A stretch of DNA of 64,000 nt from Deltaproteobacteria bacterium (GTDB lineage: Bacteria; Myxococcota_C; UBA6777), in NCBI GenBank assembly GCA_006226375.1, contig SBHC01000060.1:1-64000 (forward strand), given 5' to 3'. The notes beneath the pieces were generated by a model, which made no database searches, had not been told where the DNA came from, and saw only the letters and a program-made list of their open reading frames with translations. The position numbers and the translations under genes are program-made. Position 1 is the first letter of the stretch. Each line of letters begins with the position of its first letter. Of the stretch, positions 44,648 through 53,545 are shown one piece after another.

Positions 44648-46525
44648 TTAGTTTCCGGCGGTGTTGCGTTGTTGACGTCGGGACGCCTGGTATTTGGGCC
44701 AGATCTTATCGATGTTTTGGAAGGGGCTGTCTGCCAGCTCGGAGAAGCGTTCGAGGAGCTCTTGGTTGTCTTCGATGACTTGTTGTTTGTCTTTGCGGTT
44801 GAGGTATTTGGAGCGACCCAACTCCAACACGTACGAGAGGGCCTTGTGACGAGCAAACGCCCAATCGCCAAGCGTTCCTGCGTGAGAGTAGAGGCGTCGG
44901 GCTCGCCACACTTTGTAGCGATTGTGCTCTGTGAAATATGTACCAATACGTCGGAACCATTGGTAGTAAGGGCCGCCCATCTTTTGCCAGGTGTGGGCGT
45001 AAGGCAACAGCAACATGGAGCCCGCTTGATGGATGTCGAGGAGAGCCGTTAGGTTCCGGATGTTCCACACAAAGCGACGGAGCGCGGCGGTTTCTGGCTC
45101 CGCGAAAGGGTGGGTGCCAGGCAGGTTAAAAGGTTTGTAACGGGAGTAGGTGAAGCGTCGCCACTTAAACGAAAAGTTGCGATTGAGATCCACGCCGATC
45201 TGCCCGTCGTGCTGGACGCCTCGGTTAAAGCGCCACCACTTGAAGACACCACCCAGCATGTCAAACGCTTTGCCATCCGGGTTAAGCACTGGGATGAACC
45301 AAAAGTGCCGGGTACGAAGCCACTTCATGACCACAGGGTCGCGGCGTTGGTAACGCTTCAGCAGGTTCTGAGTCCAGTGGAGAAGCAGGTCTGTTCCGAG
45401 GTGTTCGTCGCCGTGTTGGCTTCCCACAAAGACTGCGGTGGGCAGATGCTTGTTCCGCGTGGGGTAGCCGATGCGGTAGGCCCAAATCGGGCGACCTTCT
45501 GCCGAGCAACCTATGCGCTTGAGCCGAAAAATACGACGGAACCGTCGGTCTCGGGCCCACTTCTTGATGGTCGTATTGGTCTGGGCCACGGTGACAAAGT
45601 TGGTCTGGTCGAAGTCGTTCTTTAACTCACACCACTCGGTGGACAGCTTGGGAGAGAGCTTTTTGAGTTCGTCAGGAGCGTACGTTCCCATGAAAACGAT
45701 GTACCACCAGGGGCACTTCTGTTTTCGGAGCATCAACTTGGCGAGGCGTCGGGATAGCTTGCGGGCAAACACTGGCGCCGGTCGTAACTTAAGCCATCGC
45801 GAAACCCTCGAAACCATCGCAACTTCAGTGCCCATCGGTAACGCTTTGTTGTAGAGATAGGCCGTCCATTTGCGGAGTAAGGTTTCGTACTCTCGTTGGG
45901 TGAACTTCTTGATGTTCCTTTGTATCAGGCGGGTGGCGGCGTCGACCATCATGTATTGCTTGTGCTTGTGGCCTTTGTATCGATCCCACCACCAGGGACG
46001 AGAGCTAAATCGGTAGCGGCGTGGAACACGTCGAGGCTTCTTCACCATGAAGTAGTACTGACGGCGCTTTGCGATCACTCGACAGGTCCGGGAGTTGGCT
46101 CGCTGTAGCTCATCTTGTAGCCAGGACAGCATACGCTTCACCAGGCGCTTGGTCTTGTGTACAGAAGGACGTCGCCACGCTTTGTAGCAGGTCCGATTGC
46201 GAATGCCGAACCACTTGCAATACCTCCACCAGCGGCGAGGATACGGTCGAACCACGCGAAAACGTCCAGGTAACTTGGTCGAGCGTGGCTTTGTCTGAGG
46301 GCGGCAGGCTCCTCCCCGTTTCCAACCGTCCCAGGGAATGTTGTGAAGCGTCAGGGTTCTGCGTTGGACTTCTTCTGAACGATGCGACAAGGTTGAAGGT
46401 TGGGATGATGGTTGCTGAGAACAAAAAGGCCGCGATGATGTTTGTGTGGATGCTTGTGCTGGATGACTGACAAAACAAAGCAGAGCACCGCCTACCAGTG
46501 CTCCTATCGCTGCTCTGAATAACAT
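44648..46525 (-). CDS. M14 family zinc carboxypeptidase, secreted
   Basis: 625 residues from ATG 46525 (GGGAGG upstream), beginning a signal peptide (RAAIGALVGGALLCFVSHPAQA). A long basic, Trp-rich N-terminal region of about 280 residues precedes the peptidase: zinc ligands His and Glu in VGSQHGDEHLGTDLLLHW, third ligand His in LLDIHQAGSM, catalytic Glu in YVLELGRSKY. It probably removes C-terminal residues from peptides or peptidoglycan. The basic N-terminal region is unusual for the family and may bind wall polymers. Confidence 0.88.
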   Translation of the reverse strand: MLFRAAIGALVGGALLCFVSHPAQASTQTSSRPFCSQQPSSQPSTLSHRSEEVQRRTLTLHNIPWDGWKRGGACRPQTKPRSTKLPGRFRVVRPYPRRWWRYCKWFGIRNRTCYKAWRRPSVHKTKRLVKRMLSWLQDELQRANSRTCRVIAKRRQYYFMVKKPRRVPRRYRFSSRPWWWDRYKGHKHKQYMMVDAATRLIQRNIKKFTQREYETLLRKWTAYLYNKALPMGTEVAMVSRVSRWLKLRPAPVFARKLSRRLAKLMLRKQKCPWWYIVFMGTYAPDELKKLSPKLSTEWCELKNDFDQTNFVTVAQTNTTIKKWARDRRFRRIFRLKRIGCSAEGRPIWAYRIGYPTRNKHLPTAVFVGSQHGDEHLGTDLLLHWTQNLLKRYQRRDPVVMKWLRTRHFWFIPVLNPDGKAFDMLGGVFKWWRFNRGVQHDGQIGVDLNRNFSFKWRRFTYSRYKPFNLPGTHPFAEPETAALRRFVWNIRNLTALLDIHQAGSMLLLPYAHTWQKMGGPYYQWFRRIGTYFTEHNRYKVWRARRLYSHAGTLGDWAFARHKALSYVLELGRSKYLNRKDKQQVIEDNQELLERFSELADSPFQNIDKIWPKYQASRRQQRNTAGN

Positions 46526-46865
46526 AGAGAACCTCCCACATGCCTGAGATGATGGACCGGCTTGCTGCGACCGGCCTGCAATATTTGTCTGGGGAATTGT
46601 TGGTCCTCCTTGCCCATCCCCTTGTTTCTTTAGAAATCTGGGGGGCGGAGGTCGCTGGGTCAAGGTATATCTTAACCAGGAAAGTCGGGTACAATTTCCA
46701 ACATCCACACCCTGGGGCTTTCTGCTCCAATGTCGTCTTTGGTGAACCGGCTTTGTTGAAGGCAAACCCTCTTGTTGAAGTCATGCCATCTTCCTGAAAA
46801 CCGTTATCGCTGCTATCGTTAACTCTGGAACCTGATGAAACTTCGGGCTGGAGGTAGGAAGCAGT
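46526..46865. other. Gene-free divergent promoter region
   Basis: 340 bp between the leftward carboxypeptidase and rightward kelch lipoprotein genes. No coding frame stands out. The only short dyad noticed is TTTCT-TT-AGAAA near 46625. Confidence 0.35.
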
Positions 46866-47984
46866 ATGAGACTTTGGTTTGTAGCGAGTATGGTTGGTTT
46901 GTGGTTTCTCGCCTTGGGATGCAGCGGTGGAACACCTGGTACAGAAGCAACGACGGAGCCCAACGGCAGCGTCGAAACCGGCGGTTCGTCCGATGCTGGT
47001 GCTGGAACAGATGCAAGCGCTGGAGAAAGTGTGCCTGAGCAGTCGGTGGTGTCCGACACGACGGGTGGGAACGAAAAGTCACCGATCAATCCGAAAGGGG
47101 AGTGGAAGAAAGCAGAGGTCTTGCCGGATGCACAACAAGAGACAGCGGTGTTGGCCTTTCGCGGAGAAATTTATGTGATCGGCGGTATCACTGGAGCCAT
47201 TGCTACCGTAAAAACGGTGCTGGCGTACAGTCCAGAAACGCAGAAGTGGCGAAAGGTCGCGGACCTACCGATTGTCATGCATCATGCCAATGCCGTCGTT
47301 CTTAATGACCGGATCTATGTGGTGGGTTCGCTGTCACCGAACTTTCGAGAGCAAGGCAATGTGTACGAATACAACCCAGACTCCAACACCTGGACGGAGA
47401 AAAAGCCTATGCCTCAGGCCCGGATACGTGGTGCCTCTGCGCTTGGTGTGATTGGCAAAAAAATCTATGTAGCCGGAGGGTTGCGACGAGGAGCGGTTGT
47501 CGACTTTGATGCTTACGACCCCAAAACCGAGACCTGGGAGACCAAGGCCAATCTGCCCACATCCTTGGATCATTTGGCCGGTGGGGTGATTGACGGAAAG
47601 TTCTATGTGGCTGGTGGTCGCAACGGTACGATTGAGTCGATTCATCCGCTCTCGTATGTGTACGATCCTGCAACAGACAAGTGGAGCGAGATTGCCAAAA
47701 TGCCTACTCCACGGGGTGGTGTCGCTTACACAGTACACAAGGGGAAGCTGTATGTGTTTGGTGGTGAGGGGAATCCAGCGCAAGGCTCTAGCGGCGTGTT
47801 CCACCAGGCCGAAGTGTACGACCCAGCAAAGAACGAGTGGACTTCCTTAGAGCCAATGGCTGTTCCAGTTCATGGTACAGGTGCTGCCAGCTTGGGTGAT
47901 GTGATTTACATTCCAGGTGGGGCTACCAAGCAAGCGTTTGGTGCAGTGAACGCCCACGCGATCTTCCTTCCTCCCACTCCCTAA
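46866..47984 (+). CDS. Kelch-repeat lipoprotein
   Basis: 372 residues. Lipoprotein signal (LWFVASMVGLWFLALGC), a Gly/Thr/Ser-rich linker, then five or six kelch blades, each with the GG pair and spaced Tyr/Trp: IYVIGGITGAIATVKTVLAYSPETQKWRKVADLP, IYVAGGLRRGAVVDFDAYDPKTETWETK, FYVAGGRNGTIESIHPLSYVYDPATDKW, LYVFGGEGNPAQ. It is an outer-membrane or surface beta-propeller, probably for protein binding. Confidence 0.88.
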   Translation: MRLWFVASMVGLWFLALGCSGGTPGTEATTEPNGSVETGGSSDAGAGTDASAGESVPEQSVVSDTTGGNEKSPINPKGEWKKAEVLPDAQQETAVLAFRGEIYVIGGITGAIATVKTVLAYSPETQKWRKVADLPIVMHHANAVVLNDRIYVVGSLSPNFREQGNVYEYNPDSNTWTEKKPMPQARIRGASALGVIGKKIYVAGGLRRGAVVDFDAYDPKTETWETKANLPTSLDHLAGGVIDGKFYVAGGRNGTIESIHPLSYVYDPATDKWSEIAKMPTPRGGVAYTVHKGKLYVFGGEGNPAQGSSGVFHQAEVYDPAKNEWTSLEPMAVPVHGTGAASLGDVIYIPGGATKQAFGAVNAHAIFLPPTP

Positions 47985-48196
47985 TCGCTTTCTTTCCTTG
48001 TTTTTTTCGTAACATCAGCCCTGTAGACGGGGGCGTTTGCCAAGTCGGTGAGAATCGAGTAGACTCGCGACCAAACCAACTGAAACAATGAGGGGATGTC
48101 ATTCATTCCAGTTTGCGAAAGTGGTATTCGTTTTTCTCTGCTATGGTTCAAAGCGGTGTGTAACCTTTGTTAACCCTGGTCTTGTGGGAGTGACCG

Positions 48197-49300
48197 ATGA
48201 GTTCGTTCTCAACGCGTGTTGTGAAGTTCTGGTGGATGTTGTGTTTGTTGTTGGTGGCAAGCCCTGCCTGGGGTGAGATCAAAGTCGCAGACAGTGGCAA
48301 GACAGAAAAAGAGGGGAAAACAGAGGAAGTTAAGGTTCCTGCCCCAAAAAAACCGGGGCGTATCCGGTACCAATCGATGTCGGCCTCAGGTCGTCGCCAG
48401 ACTGTGATCACCGCAAGTGAACTGTTGGCATTTCGTTGGAACTACTTTGGTCTGTCACACACGTTTACGCTGGATGCGCAGATCAACAACCTGTGGGGCA
48501 CCGATCACTTTTTGCTTAACTCGTACCTATCGATCGGCGTACAGCACTTCTTCTCTTCGCAGAATACATTCCGGTTTTATGTAGGATTCCAGCCTCTGTC
48601 GATCCTCGACTTTCAGTTTCGGGCCGGGATCTTCCATACCTACGGACAATTTAACTCTGTCCTCCGCAGTGAACAGTACTCCGAATACTACATCGACAAC
48701 CTTAACCAACAAAAAGAGAACGGTGATGTGGTAGAGACCAAGCTGGGTTTGTCCATGCGACTGCGTGCCCGGCTCAAGCTCAAGTTTTGGCGGATCATCT
48801 TGTTGAACGCTGTGTCCTTGCAGTTCTTTGCGATGTTTGGTTTCAATGACAACACGTACCCAACGCCTCGCCAGTATTATGCCGAGCCCATCTCGACCAA
48901 GCATCTCCACGCCAACGACGTTGTTTTGATGAACGATACGTTTCTGTTTTTTGAGGTGTTGCGATACGGGAAGGGGGATCGTCGGAAGCTGTGGCTCGGT
49001 TTCTACAACGAGTATGTGAACGCGGTGAATTACCAGCGTAACGGTCAAACGGGCGACCCCACCAACAAGCTGGGCTTGATTGGGATCTGGACCCCGCTCA
49101 AGCATGTTGGGATGCCAACCATTGTTGTCCAATTTAAGCTTTGGGTACTAGACCGGTACCTTGGGTTGATCCGGACGGATCCTGCTGCACCCGGTCCAGC
49201 CATGGCACCCAACTTTGAATTTGTGGCTGCGATCAACTGGGACTTCTCTCTGTTCCAAAGCGAACAGGTGAAGATCTCTCCCGGCTTGCGTGAGCGGTAG
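48197..49300 (+). CDS. Outer membrane beta-barrel-like protein
   Basis: 367 residues from ATG 48197 (GGGAG upstream). A signal peptide (FWWMLCLLLVASPAWG) is followed by a charged linker and a domain of alternating amphipathic strands (HFLLNSYLSIGVQHFF; TFRFYVGFQPLSI; LQFFAMFGFNDN), typical of a barrel. The protein ends ...FSLFQSEQVKISPGLRER, not a classical terminal Phe, so the barrel assignment is moderate. Its function is unknown. Confidence 0.7.
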   Translation: MSSFSTRVVKFWWMLCLLLVASPAWGEIKVADSGKTEKEGKTEEVKVPAPKKPGRIRYQSMSASGRRQTVITASELLAFRWNYFGLSHTFTLDAQINNLWGTDHFLLNSYLSIGVQHFFSSQNTFRFYVGFQPLSILDFQFRAGIFHTYGQFNSVLRSEQYSEYYIDNLNQQKENGDVVETKLGLSMRLRARLKLKFWRIILLNAVSLQFFAMFGFNDNTYPTPRQYYAEPISTKHLHANDVVLMNDTFLFFEVLRYGKGDRRKLWLGFYNEYVNAVNYQRNGQTGDPTNKLGLIGIWTPLKHVGMPTIVVQFKLWVLDRYLGLIRTDPAAPGPAMAPNFEFVAAINWDFSLFQSEQVKISPGLRER

Positions 49301-49321
49301 TCTTCCTGTCTGTCTCCTTCC

Positions 49322-49579
49322 TCAGGAGACATAAGCTCCTTCTGTGACTTCCTTCACCTCTCTGTAACTATCAATCGCAAACATGGTGTTGATCAGGAAC
49401 ACGCATCCAAACATGATCCAGTACACCTGGGGGAGTGGCTTTTGGATGGAGAATTCCACATAGGTCAGTCCAACAAAGCCGAGCAACCAGCCCAGGCCAA
49501 CCATGCGTTTGACGCCTACCAGCAAGTAACCCAAACCTGGAAAAAAGAAGTTGGTGAGCGCTGCAATCCACTTTTTCAT
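49322..49579 (-). CDS. Small TM2-like membrane protein
   Basis: 85 residues (AGGAGAACG upstream of ATG 49579). It begins MKKWIAALTNFFFPGLGYLLVG, the widespread 'small protein, FFPGLGYxxxG' type related to TM2-domain proteins, with two or three membrane spans. It lies downstream of the ubiquitin-like operon on the same strand but after a 331-bp structured gap, so it is probably independent. Confidence 0.7.
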   Translation of the reverse strand: MKKWIAALTNFFFPGLGYLLVGVKRMVGLGWLLGFVGLTYVEFSIQKPLPQVYWIMFGCVFLINTMFAIDSYREVKEVTEGAYVS

Positions 49580-49910
49580 GACGTTCTCCTTTGTCGTGTT
49601 GTCCTGAGTGTTTTGTTGTGAACTCAGGGAAGGGAAAGTCCTCTGGGTTCGGGAAGGACTTTGTTGTGTTCGTCTTCGTTACACCAAGGAGAATACGTAT
49701 CCGAATGGACGATTGCATTTCTGAATGTCCACTTGTCTTGTCCAATCGTCCAAAGTTAAAGGTGGGCTCTTTAACGCGAAGAGCCCACACCCGCTCGAAT
49801 GAAAATCGAACTTGTGTGGGCCCCGCGCCAGAAGCCTGACGAGGCTTCATTGGAACGATCGCTCCCTAGAGCGCAGAGCGATCGGTAAGAGGGAAAGGGT
49901 TCCGGCTCCC
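49580..49910. other. Structured gene-free region downstream of the E1-like gene
   Basis: 331 bp without a gene. The half nearest the E1-like stop codon is packed with hairpins (49762-49884); the rest is unremarkable. Confidence 0.5.
49762..49884 (-). ncRNA. Candidate structured RNA downstream of the E1-like gene
   Basis: Three hairpins lie in a row: 49762-49788 (ten pairs, GTGGGCTCTT/AAGAGCCCAC), 49831-49848 (seven pairs, GAAGCCT/AGGCTTC), 49856-49884 (nine pairs, CGATCGCTC/GAGCGATCG). An alternative pairing of GCCCACAC (49783-49790) with GTGTGGGC (49813-49820) would exclude the first, so the element could switch. There is no U run on the leftward transcript. It may be a 3' UTR structure, a processing or termination site, or an independent RNA. 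Confidence 0.45.
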
Positions 49911-50756
49911 TTAAGCCGCGCGACGGTTGCGCTTCTTGGGTCGCTTGTAACCGGGCCATTGATCGGCATCCAGTCGGGTGGACAGGTTCAGCATGCTGTC
50001 CGTGGAGGAGCGGTCCGTCGAGAAGAACACGCCGTGGGTGTAGAGAGGCTCACCCATCAACACTTGCTGGGTAAAGTTGAGCAAGTAGTTGGCCGCCATG
50101 ATGTTGGTGGCGATGTTTTGGGGAGCCGACTCGGCGCGCTCTGCACAGGACAACTCATCGTTGAAGACAGCCTTGCGGTCGCGGTCTACTTCAGGGAACA
50201 AGTCGGCTACGCTGGGGAGACCGAAGGGTTGGTCAGCCTCCGTGTTGTTGGGATCGTAGGCGTCGAAGTTGATGCCGCAGATGACCTGTCCATGCATCTC
50301 TTCGTTACCTGCATCGATCCAAACGCGCCCCTGACGACGACGGAACCACTTTCCGATCTCACGACGGGTGCGGTGGTTGTCGACACAGCCAATCACAATC
50401 GTGGAGCCGTTGCCATCAAGAGTCATCCGGGTCAGCACCTTGGTGCTTTTCAGGTACTCAGGGATGTACTGGATCTGGATACCGAACGCTGCGCTGTATC
50501 GTTCGGCCAGCACTTCCGCTTTGTATCTACCAAGGTCGGGCGTGATGAAGTTTTGACGGGTCAGGTTCTTGGCTTCGACGCGGTCACCGTCCAACAAGAT
50601 CAACTCAATGTTGTCGTTGTTCCAGCTTGCTACCAAGCGAGCGAGGTTGGGGACCAAGTAACCACCTGTTCCTCCGCAACCCACCACGATGATGCGTTTG
50701 CGGTAAGAGGATTGGTAGTTTTTCATTGCGATGGGCATTTCAAATAGCGTCGTCAT
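49911..50756 (-). CDS. ThiF/E1-like adenylating enzyme (PRTRC ThiF-like)
   Basis: 281 residues (GAGGAG upstream of ATG 50756). Rossmann-type nucleotide-binding loop KRIIVVGCGGTGGYLVPNLARL, acidic ribose contact in LILLDGDRVEAKNLTRQNF, and VIGCVDNHRTRREI with the Arg finger region and a candidate catalytic Cys. It is shorter than eukaryotic E1 and matches the ThiF protein of PRTRC cassettes. Predicted to adenylate the C-terminal Gly of the ubiquitin-like protein encoded at the head of the operon. Last gene of that operon. Confidence 0.85.
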   Translation of the reverse strand: MTTLFEMPIAMKNYQSSYRKRIIVVGCGGTGGYLVPNLARLVASWNNDNIELILLDGDRVEAKNLTRQNFITPDLGRYKAEVLAERYSAAFGIQIQYIPEYLKSTKVLTRMTLDGNGSTIVIGCVDNHRTRREIGKWFRRRQGRVWIDAGNEEMHGQVICGINFDAYDPNNTEADQPFGLPSVADLFPEVDRDRKAVFNDELSCAERAESAPQNIATNIMAANYLLNFTQQVLMGEPLYTHGVFFSTDRSSTDSMLNLSTRLDADQWPGYKRPKKRNRRAA

Positions 50757-50836
50757 GGTTTTGTCTCCTCAGGTCTGGCGCGACCACAGGCTCCGGTGTT
50801 CCGAAGCTTGGTGTGTTGGGTGTAAGGATGCAATGG

Positions 50837-50870
50837 CCCAGACAAGTCAGAGTCTTGTGACTTGTCTGGG
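50837..50870 (-). other. Strong hairpin between the JAMM and E1 genes
   Basis: Perfect 13-pair stem CCCAGACAAGTCA/TGACTTGTCTGGG with an 8-base loop, in the gap between the peptidase stop (50879) and the E1 start (50756). No U run on the leftward mRNA, so it is more likely a stabiliser or processing site than a full terminator. Confidence 0.65.
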
Positions 50871-50878
50871 CGTTGGTT

Positions 50879-51856
50879 TTAGATGCTGAAGCGTCGGCTC
50901 ATCGGCTTGTAGGGTTGGACATCTTCCACCCATTCGCCGGCGTTGCTGAGCACTTCATCCCACTCGGGGCCCCAGCTTTCTACGCGACGGCGACGACGCG
51001 AAGAGAAGGAGCTACGGGTGCTGGAGCGTCGGGGCAGCGAGGAGAAGGAGCTGCCAAAACTATCCGGGGACTTGCCAAAAGACGTTGTGGATTCGTCCTC
51101 ATCTTTGGTTTTCTCAATCTCTTCCACTTTGCCGGGTCCACCCCAGCGGAGGTATGTGGAGTCGACTTCGGGCTCTTTCTTTCCGGCGCGGCGGTGGTGA
51201 CCAAACGGAGCGTACTCACATTGGTCGAGCCATGCTTGGGGCCAGTTCATCGCGGGTTCTGCTTCGCCAAACAGAGACTTGCCTTCCATTTCCACAAAGC
51301 GACCGGCGACGCCGAGTCGGAAGGACATGTGAGGCAAGCGCTGGTGAACACAGCCGATGACGCCGTAGAGTCGGTCTTCTTGCTCATCTTCGTCGTCGAT
51401 GGTGGAGAAGAACGCAGGCATGCTGTTGTGGGAGTGGATGTCCATCACGAGGACGTGACGAGCTTCCAACTCAGGGTCGCGCTCAAAGGTCACCAAAGCG
51501 CCCGAGACTTCTTGCTTGGGGCAGTGAAGGAAGAACTCATCTTCTTCCTCGTTGTAGAACACCTGGAGGAACGCTTCTGCGCCGTTCTTCTCGTGGTAGA
51601 CCGCGCGGAAAAACTCCAAAATGGTGGTCAGGATTTTACCAGGGATCAAGGGGATGTCCAGCTCAATGCCTTCGTCCATTTCGGTGTTGAGGCCAGCGAT
51701 CTCGTCTTCCACTCGAACGGTCATACGGCCGAGTGGGGTGTCGCGCACTTCAAAGCATCCGTTCTTCGCCATCACATAGTTGATGGGTTTGGTGAAGTCG
51801 TCTTCGGGAAGTTCGATGTGGTGGTCGGTCAGTGCTGCAAACAAACTCTTGATCAT
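50879..51856 (-). CDS. JAB/JAMM metallopeptidase (deubiquitinase-like)
   Basis: 325 residues (AAAGGAA upstream of ATG 51856). The JAMM motif is complete: His141-x-His143, seven residues, Ser151-x-x-Asp154 in DIHSHNSMPAFFSTIDDEDE, with Glu94 the likely upstream ligand-activating Glu. The N-terminal ~120 residues and a C-terminal Ser/Arg-rich tail of about 100 residues flank it. It resembles PRTRC protein A. Predicted to process the ubiquitin-like precursor or remove it from targets. The neighbours encode E1, E2-like and ubiquitin-like proteins. Confidence 0.85.
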   Translation of the reverse strand: MIKSLFAALTDHHIELPEDDFTKPINYVMAKNGCFEVRDTPLGRMTVRVEDEIAGLNTEMDEGIELDIPLIPGKILTTILEFFRAVYHEKNGAEAFLQVFYNEEEDEFFLHCPKQEVSGALVTFERDPELEARHVLVMDIHSHNSMPAFFSTIDDEDEQEDRLYGVIGCVHQRLPHMSFRLGVAGRFVEMEGKSLFGEAEPAMNWPQAWLDQCEYAPFGHHRRAGKKEPEVDSTYLRWGGPGKVEEIEKTKDEDESTTSFGKSPDSFGSSFSSLPRRSSTRSSFSSRRRRRVESWGPEWDEVLSNAGEWVEDVQPYKPMSRRFSI

Positions 51857-51898
51857 GGTTGTGTTCCTTTATGTCGTCGAACGTTATGTTTCGAGGTT

Positions 51899-51917
51899 GA
51901 TAGCTTCTTGGAAGCTA
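51899..51917 (-). other. Hairpin between the E2-like and JAMM genes
   Basis: ATAGCTTC-TTG-GAAGCTAT, eight pairs with a three-base loop, in the 85-bp gap between these genes. One of several hairpins punctuating the operon. Confidence 0.5.
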
Positions 51918-51941
51918 TTCTTGTATGTTACGAAAAGTGAC

Positions 51942-52610
51942 TTAGTTCCGGATAAAGTAGAGAATGTCTTCGATGTCGCGATAGGTTCCGACATCAATCA
52001 GCAACTCATCGGGGATTTGGTCAAGTTTGGACATCCGGTCCCAGAATCCGTAAAGATCGACACCGTGCTCTGCGTCGTCCCAGCGGTCTTGTCGGTAGAG
52101 GCCGCTGAGGTCGAGGTTGTAGTCCGAGCCGAGAAACATATCGACAAGGCTTCCAACCTGGTACACACTTTTCAACCCAGGATTGACTTCTCCCCAGCAG
52201 ATGCGGTTGTCATCAAACACATTTCCGTAGGGAAACTTGTGCAGCCAGGTTCCTTCGCCTCGGAAATCACCTTTCAGTGCGAACACAGCAGAGTTTCCGA
52301 TGCTTAAGGAGTCTTCGTAACGGTACAATTGGAACACAAACAACGTGGGGGGAACGGGCATGTCTTTGTATTCGCGACCGCAGAGAAGCATGGTTCGCTT
52401 GTGCGCAGGAGTAAACACAGCCAAGGTTTCGTTCGAGCTACCTCGCCAGTACTGAACCGCACCGGGGGGCAACAGCGGGCTGGACATGGTTTGATCTTGG
52501 AATGCCTCGACCAAGTCCTGCAGTGCGACGTGTTTGACTTTCTGCGGCTGGTCCGTTTCTTCTCGGATCATGCGGACACGGCCGTCATCGTGCATGTGAA
52601 TGCTCAACAT
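51942..52610 (-). CDS. E2-like protein (Prok-E2 family D / PRTRC protein B-like)
   Basis: 222 residues (GAGGATAG upstream of ATG 52610). Resembles PRTRC protein B: an N-terminal beta region, VFQLYRYED, WLHKFPYGNVFDDNRICWGEVN with Cys138 in the ICWG motif as candidate thioester cysteine, then a helical end. It would accept the activated ubiquitin-like protein from the E1 and pass it to targets. Assignment comes from motif and operon context and is less certain than the E1 and JAMM. Confidence 0.72.
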   Translation of the reverse strand: MLSIHMHDDGRVRMIREETDQPQKVKHVALQDLVEAFQDQTMSSPLLPPGAVQYWRGSSNETLAVFTPAHKRTMLLCGREYKDMPVPPTLFVFQLYRYEDSLSIGNSAVFALKGDFRGEGTWLHKFPYGNVFDDNRICWGEVNPGLKSVYQVGSLVDMFLGSDYNLDLSGLYRQDRWDDAEHGVDLYGFWDRMSKLDQIPDELLIDVGTYRDIEDILYFIRN

Positions 52611-52671
52611 GATTGTCTATCCTCGTTGGGTTTCTGGCGCGTTAGAAACTCAAAGTGTTGGAACGTTATAG

Positions 52672-53352
52672 TTAGCCGGCTGCTGGAGCGTTGAGTGCTA
52701 CAAAGATAGCTTCTTCCAGGGACTGGCCTTCGGTCACTTCAACACGAACAGGGCTTCCGTCGTGTTCCTCAAGGTCTGGCGCATACGACGCCATGATCTC
52801 TTGGATGTTGACTCGTTGAATCTGGAGGGGTGTGCGAGCCATTCGGACCTGACGATTCCAGCGAAGGTTTCGCATGAACTCGTGTTCCAGGTTCTCATCG
52901 GGGTTGGACGCCGCTTTGACCTTCTGTTCGGTCAAGGTCTCTTCCAGGTTGCGATAGATGACGAGGTCTTTGCGCAGCTCATCAACTTGTTGGTCCAACA
53001 CCCACAACCCTTCGTCGTAGAGGTAGAGTTGGACGATGTCTCGCTCCCGCCGTGGGGGTGCAAAGTAGGTGGCGGGGAAGTCGATCTTGTGTGCGCAAGC
53101 CTGGTCTACAAGCTTCGCAACCGTGGGGAGTTCGACTCGGAACAAGTAGTAGTCCCAGTCGTAGGTCAGTGTGTATTCAAAACCGCTTGCTTTCAGGTCG
53201 TGCTCCAGAATTGCCTGAGCCAGGGTCCGGTACTTCTCGCTGCCGCTCATCGTGTCGATGTTTTTGGGCAGCTTCAGTCCTTCGCGCTGCAAAGCCCAGC
53301 TATGGAGTCGCAACGACTGGATGCGGTCGCTGAGTTCGTAGGCCGATATCAT
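52672..53352 (-). CDS. Conserved-context hypothetical protein of the ubiquitin-like operon
   Basis: 226 residues from ATG 53352 (AAGGAG ten bases upstream; ATG 53445 and GTG 53463 are in-frame alternatives with less typical codons). Soluble, mixed alpha/beta, with a helical centre (VLDQQVDELRKDLVIYRNLEETLTEQ). I recognise no domain. Its place between the ubiquitin-like and E2-like genes suggests a substrate adaptor or assembly factor. It does not look like PRTRC ParB or ParM-type proteins. Confidence 0.7.
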   Translation of the reverse strand: MISAYELSDRIQSLRLHSWALQREGLKLPKNIDTMSGSEKYRTLAQAILEHDLKASGFEYTLTYDWDYYLFRVELPTVAKLVDQACAHKIDFPATYFAPPRRERDIVQLYLYDEGLWVLDQQVDELRKDLVIYRNLEETLTEQKVKAASNPDENLEHEFMRNLRWNRQVRMARTPLQIQRVNIQEIMASYAPDLEEHDGSPVRVEVTEGQSLEEAIFVALNAPAAG

Positions 53353-53545
53353 TCCTTCGTGGCTCCTTTTTGGCTCGATGGGAGGAATGTTTAGGTTCTC
53401 TTCCCTTCTTGGAATTTGAATGGTTTGTTGTAGGACCAATCGCATTCGGTTCTCTCGACGCACTGGTGGTGTTTGGGGTGTAGCCCAAGTCCAGAATCAA
53501 GATCCTGGTTTCCGTGCATAGCTTCGTTGGTGTGAATTTCAGAAG

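Noticed and set aside
51878-52670. Recurring GAACGTTAT motif (51878, 52662, also near 11401)
   Set aside because: Short, variable distance and orientation to starts; not enough to call a promoter element.
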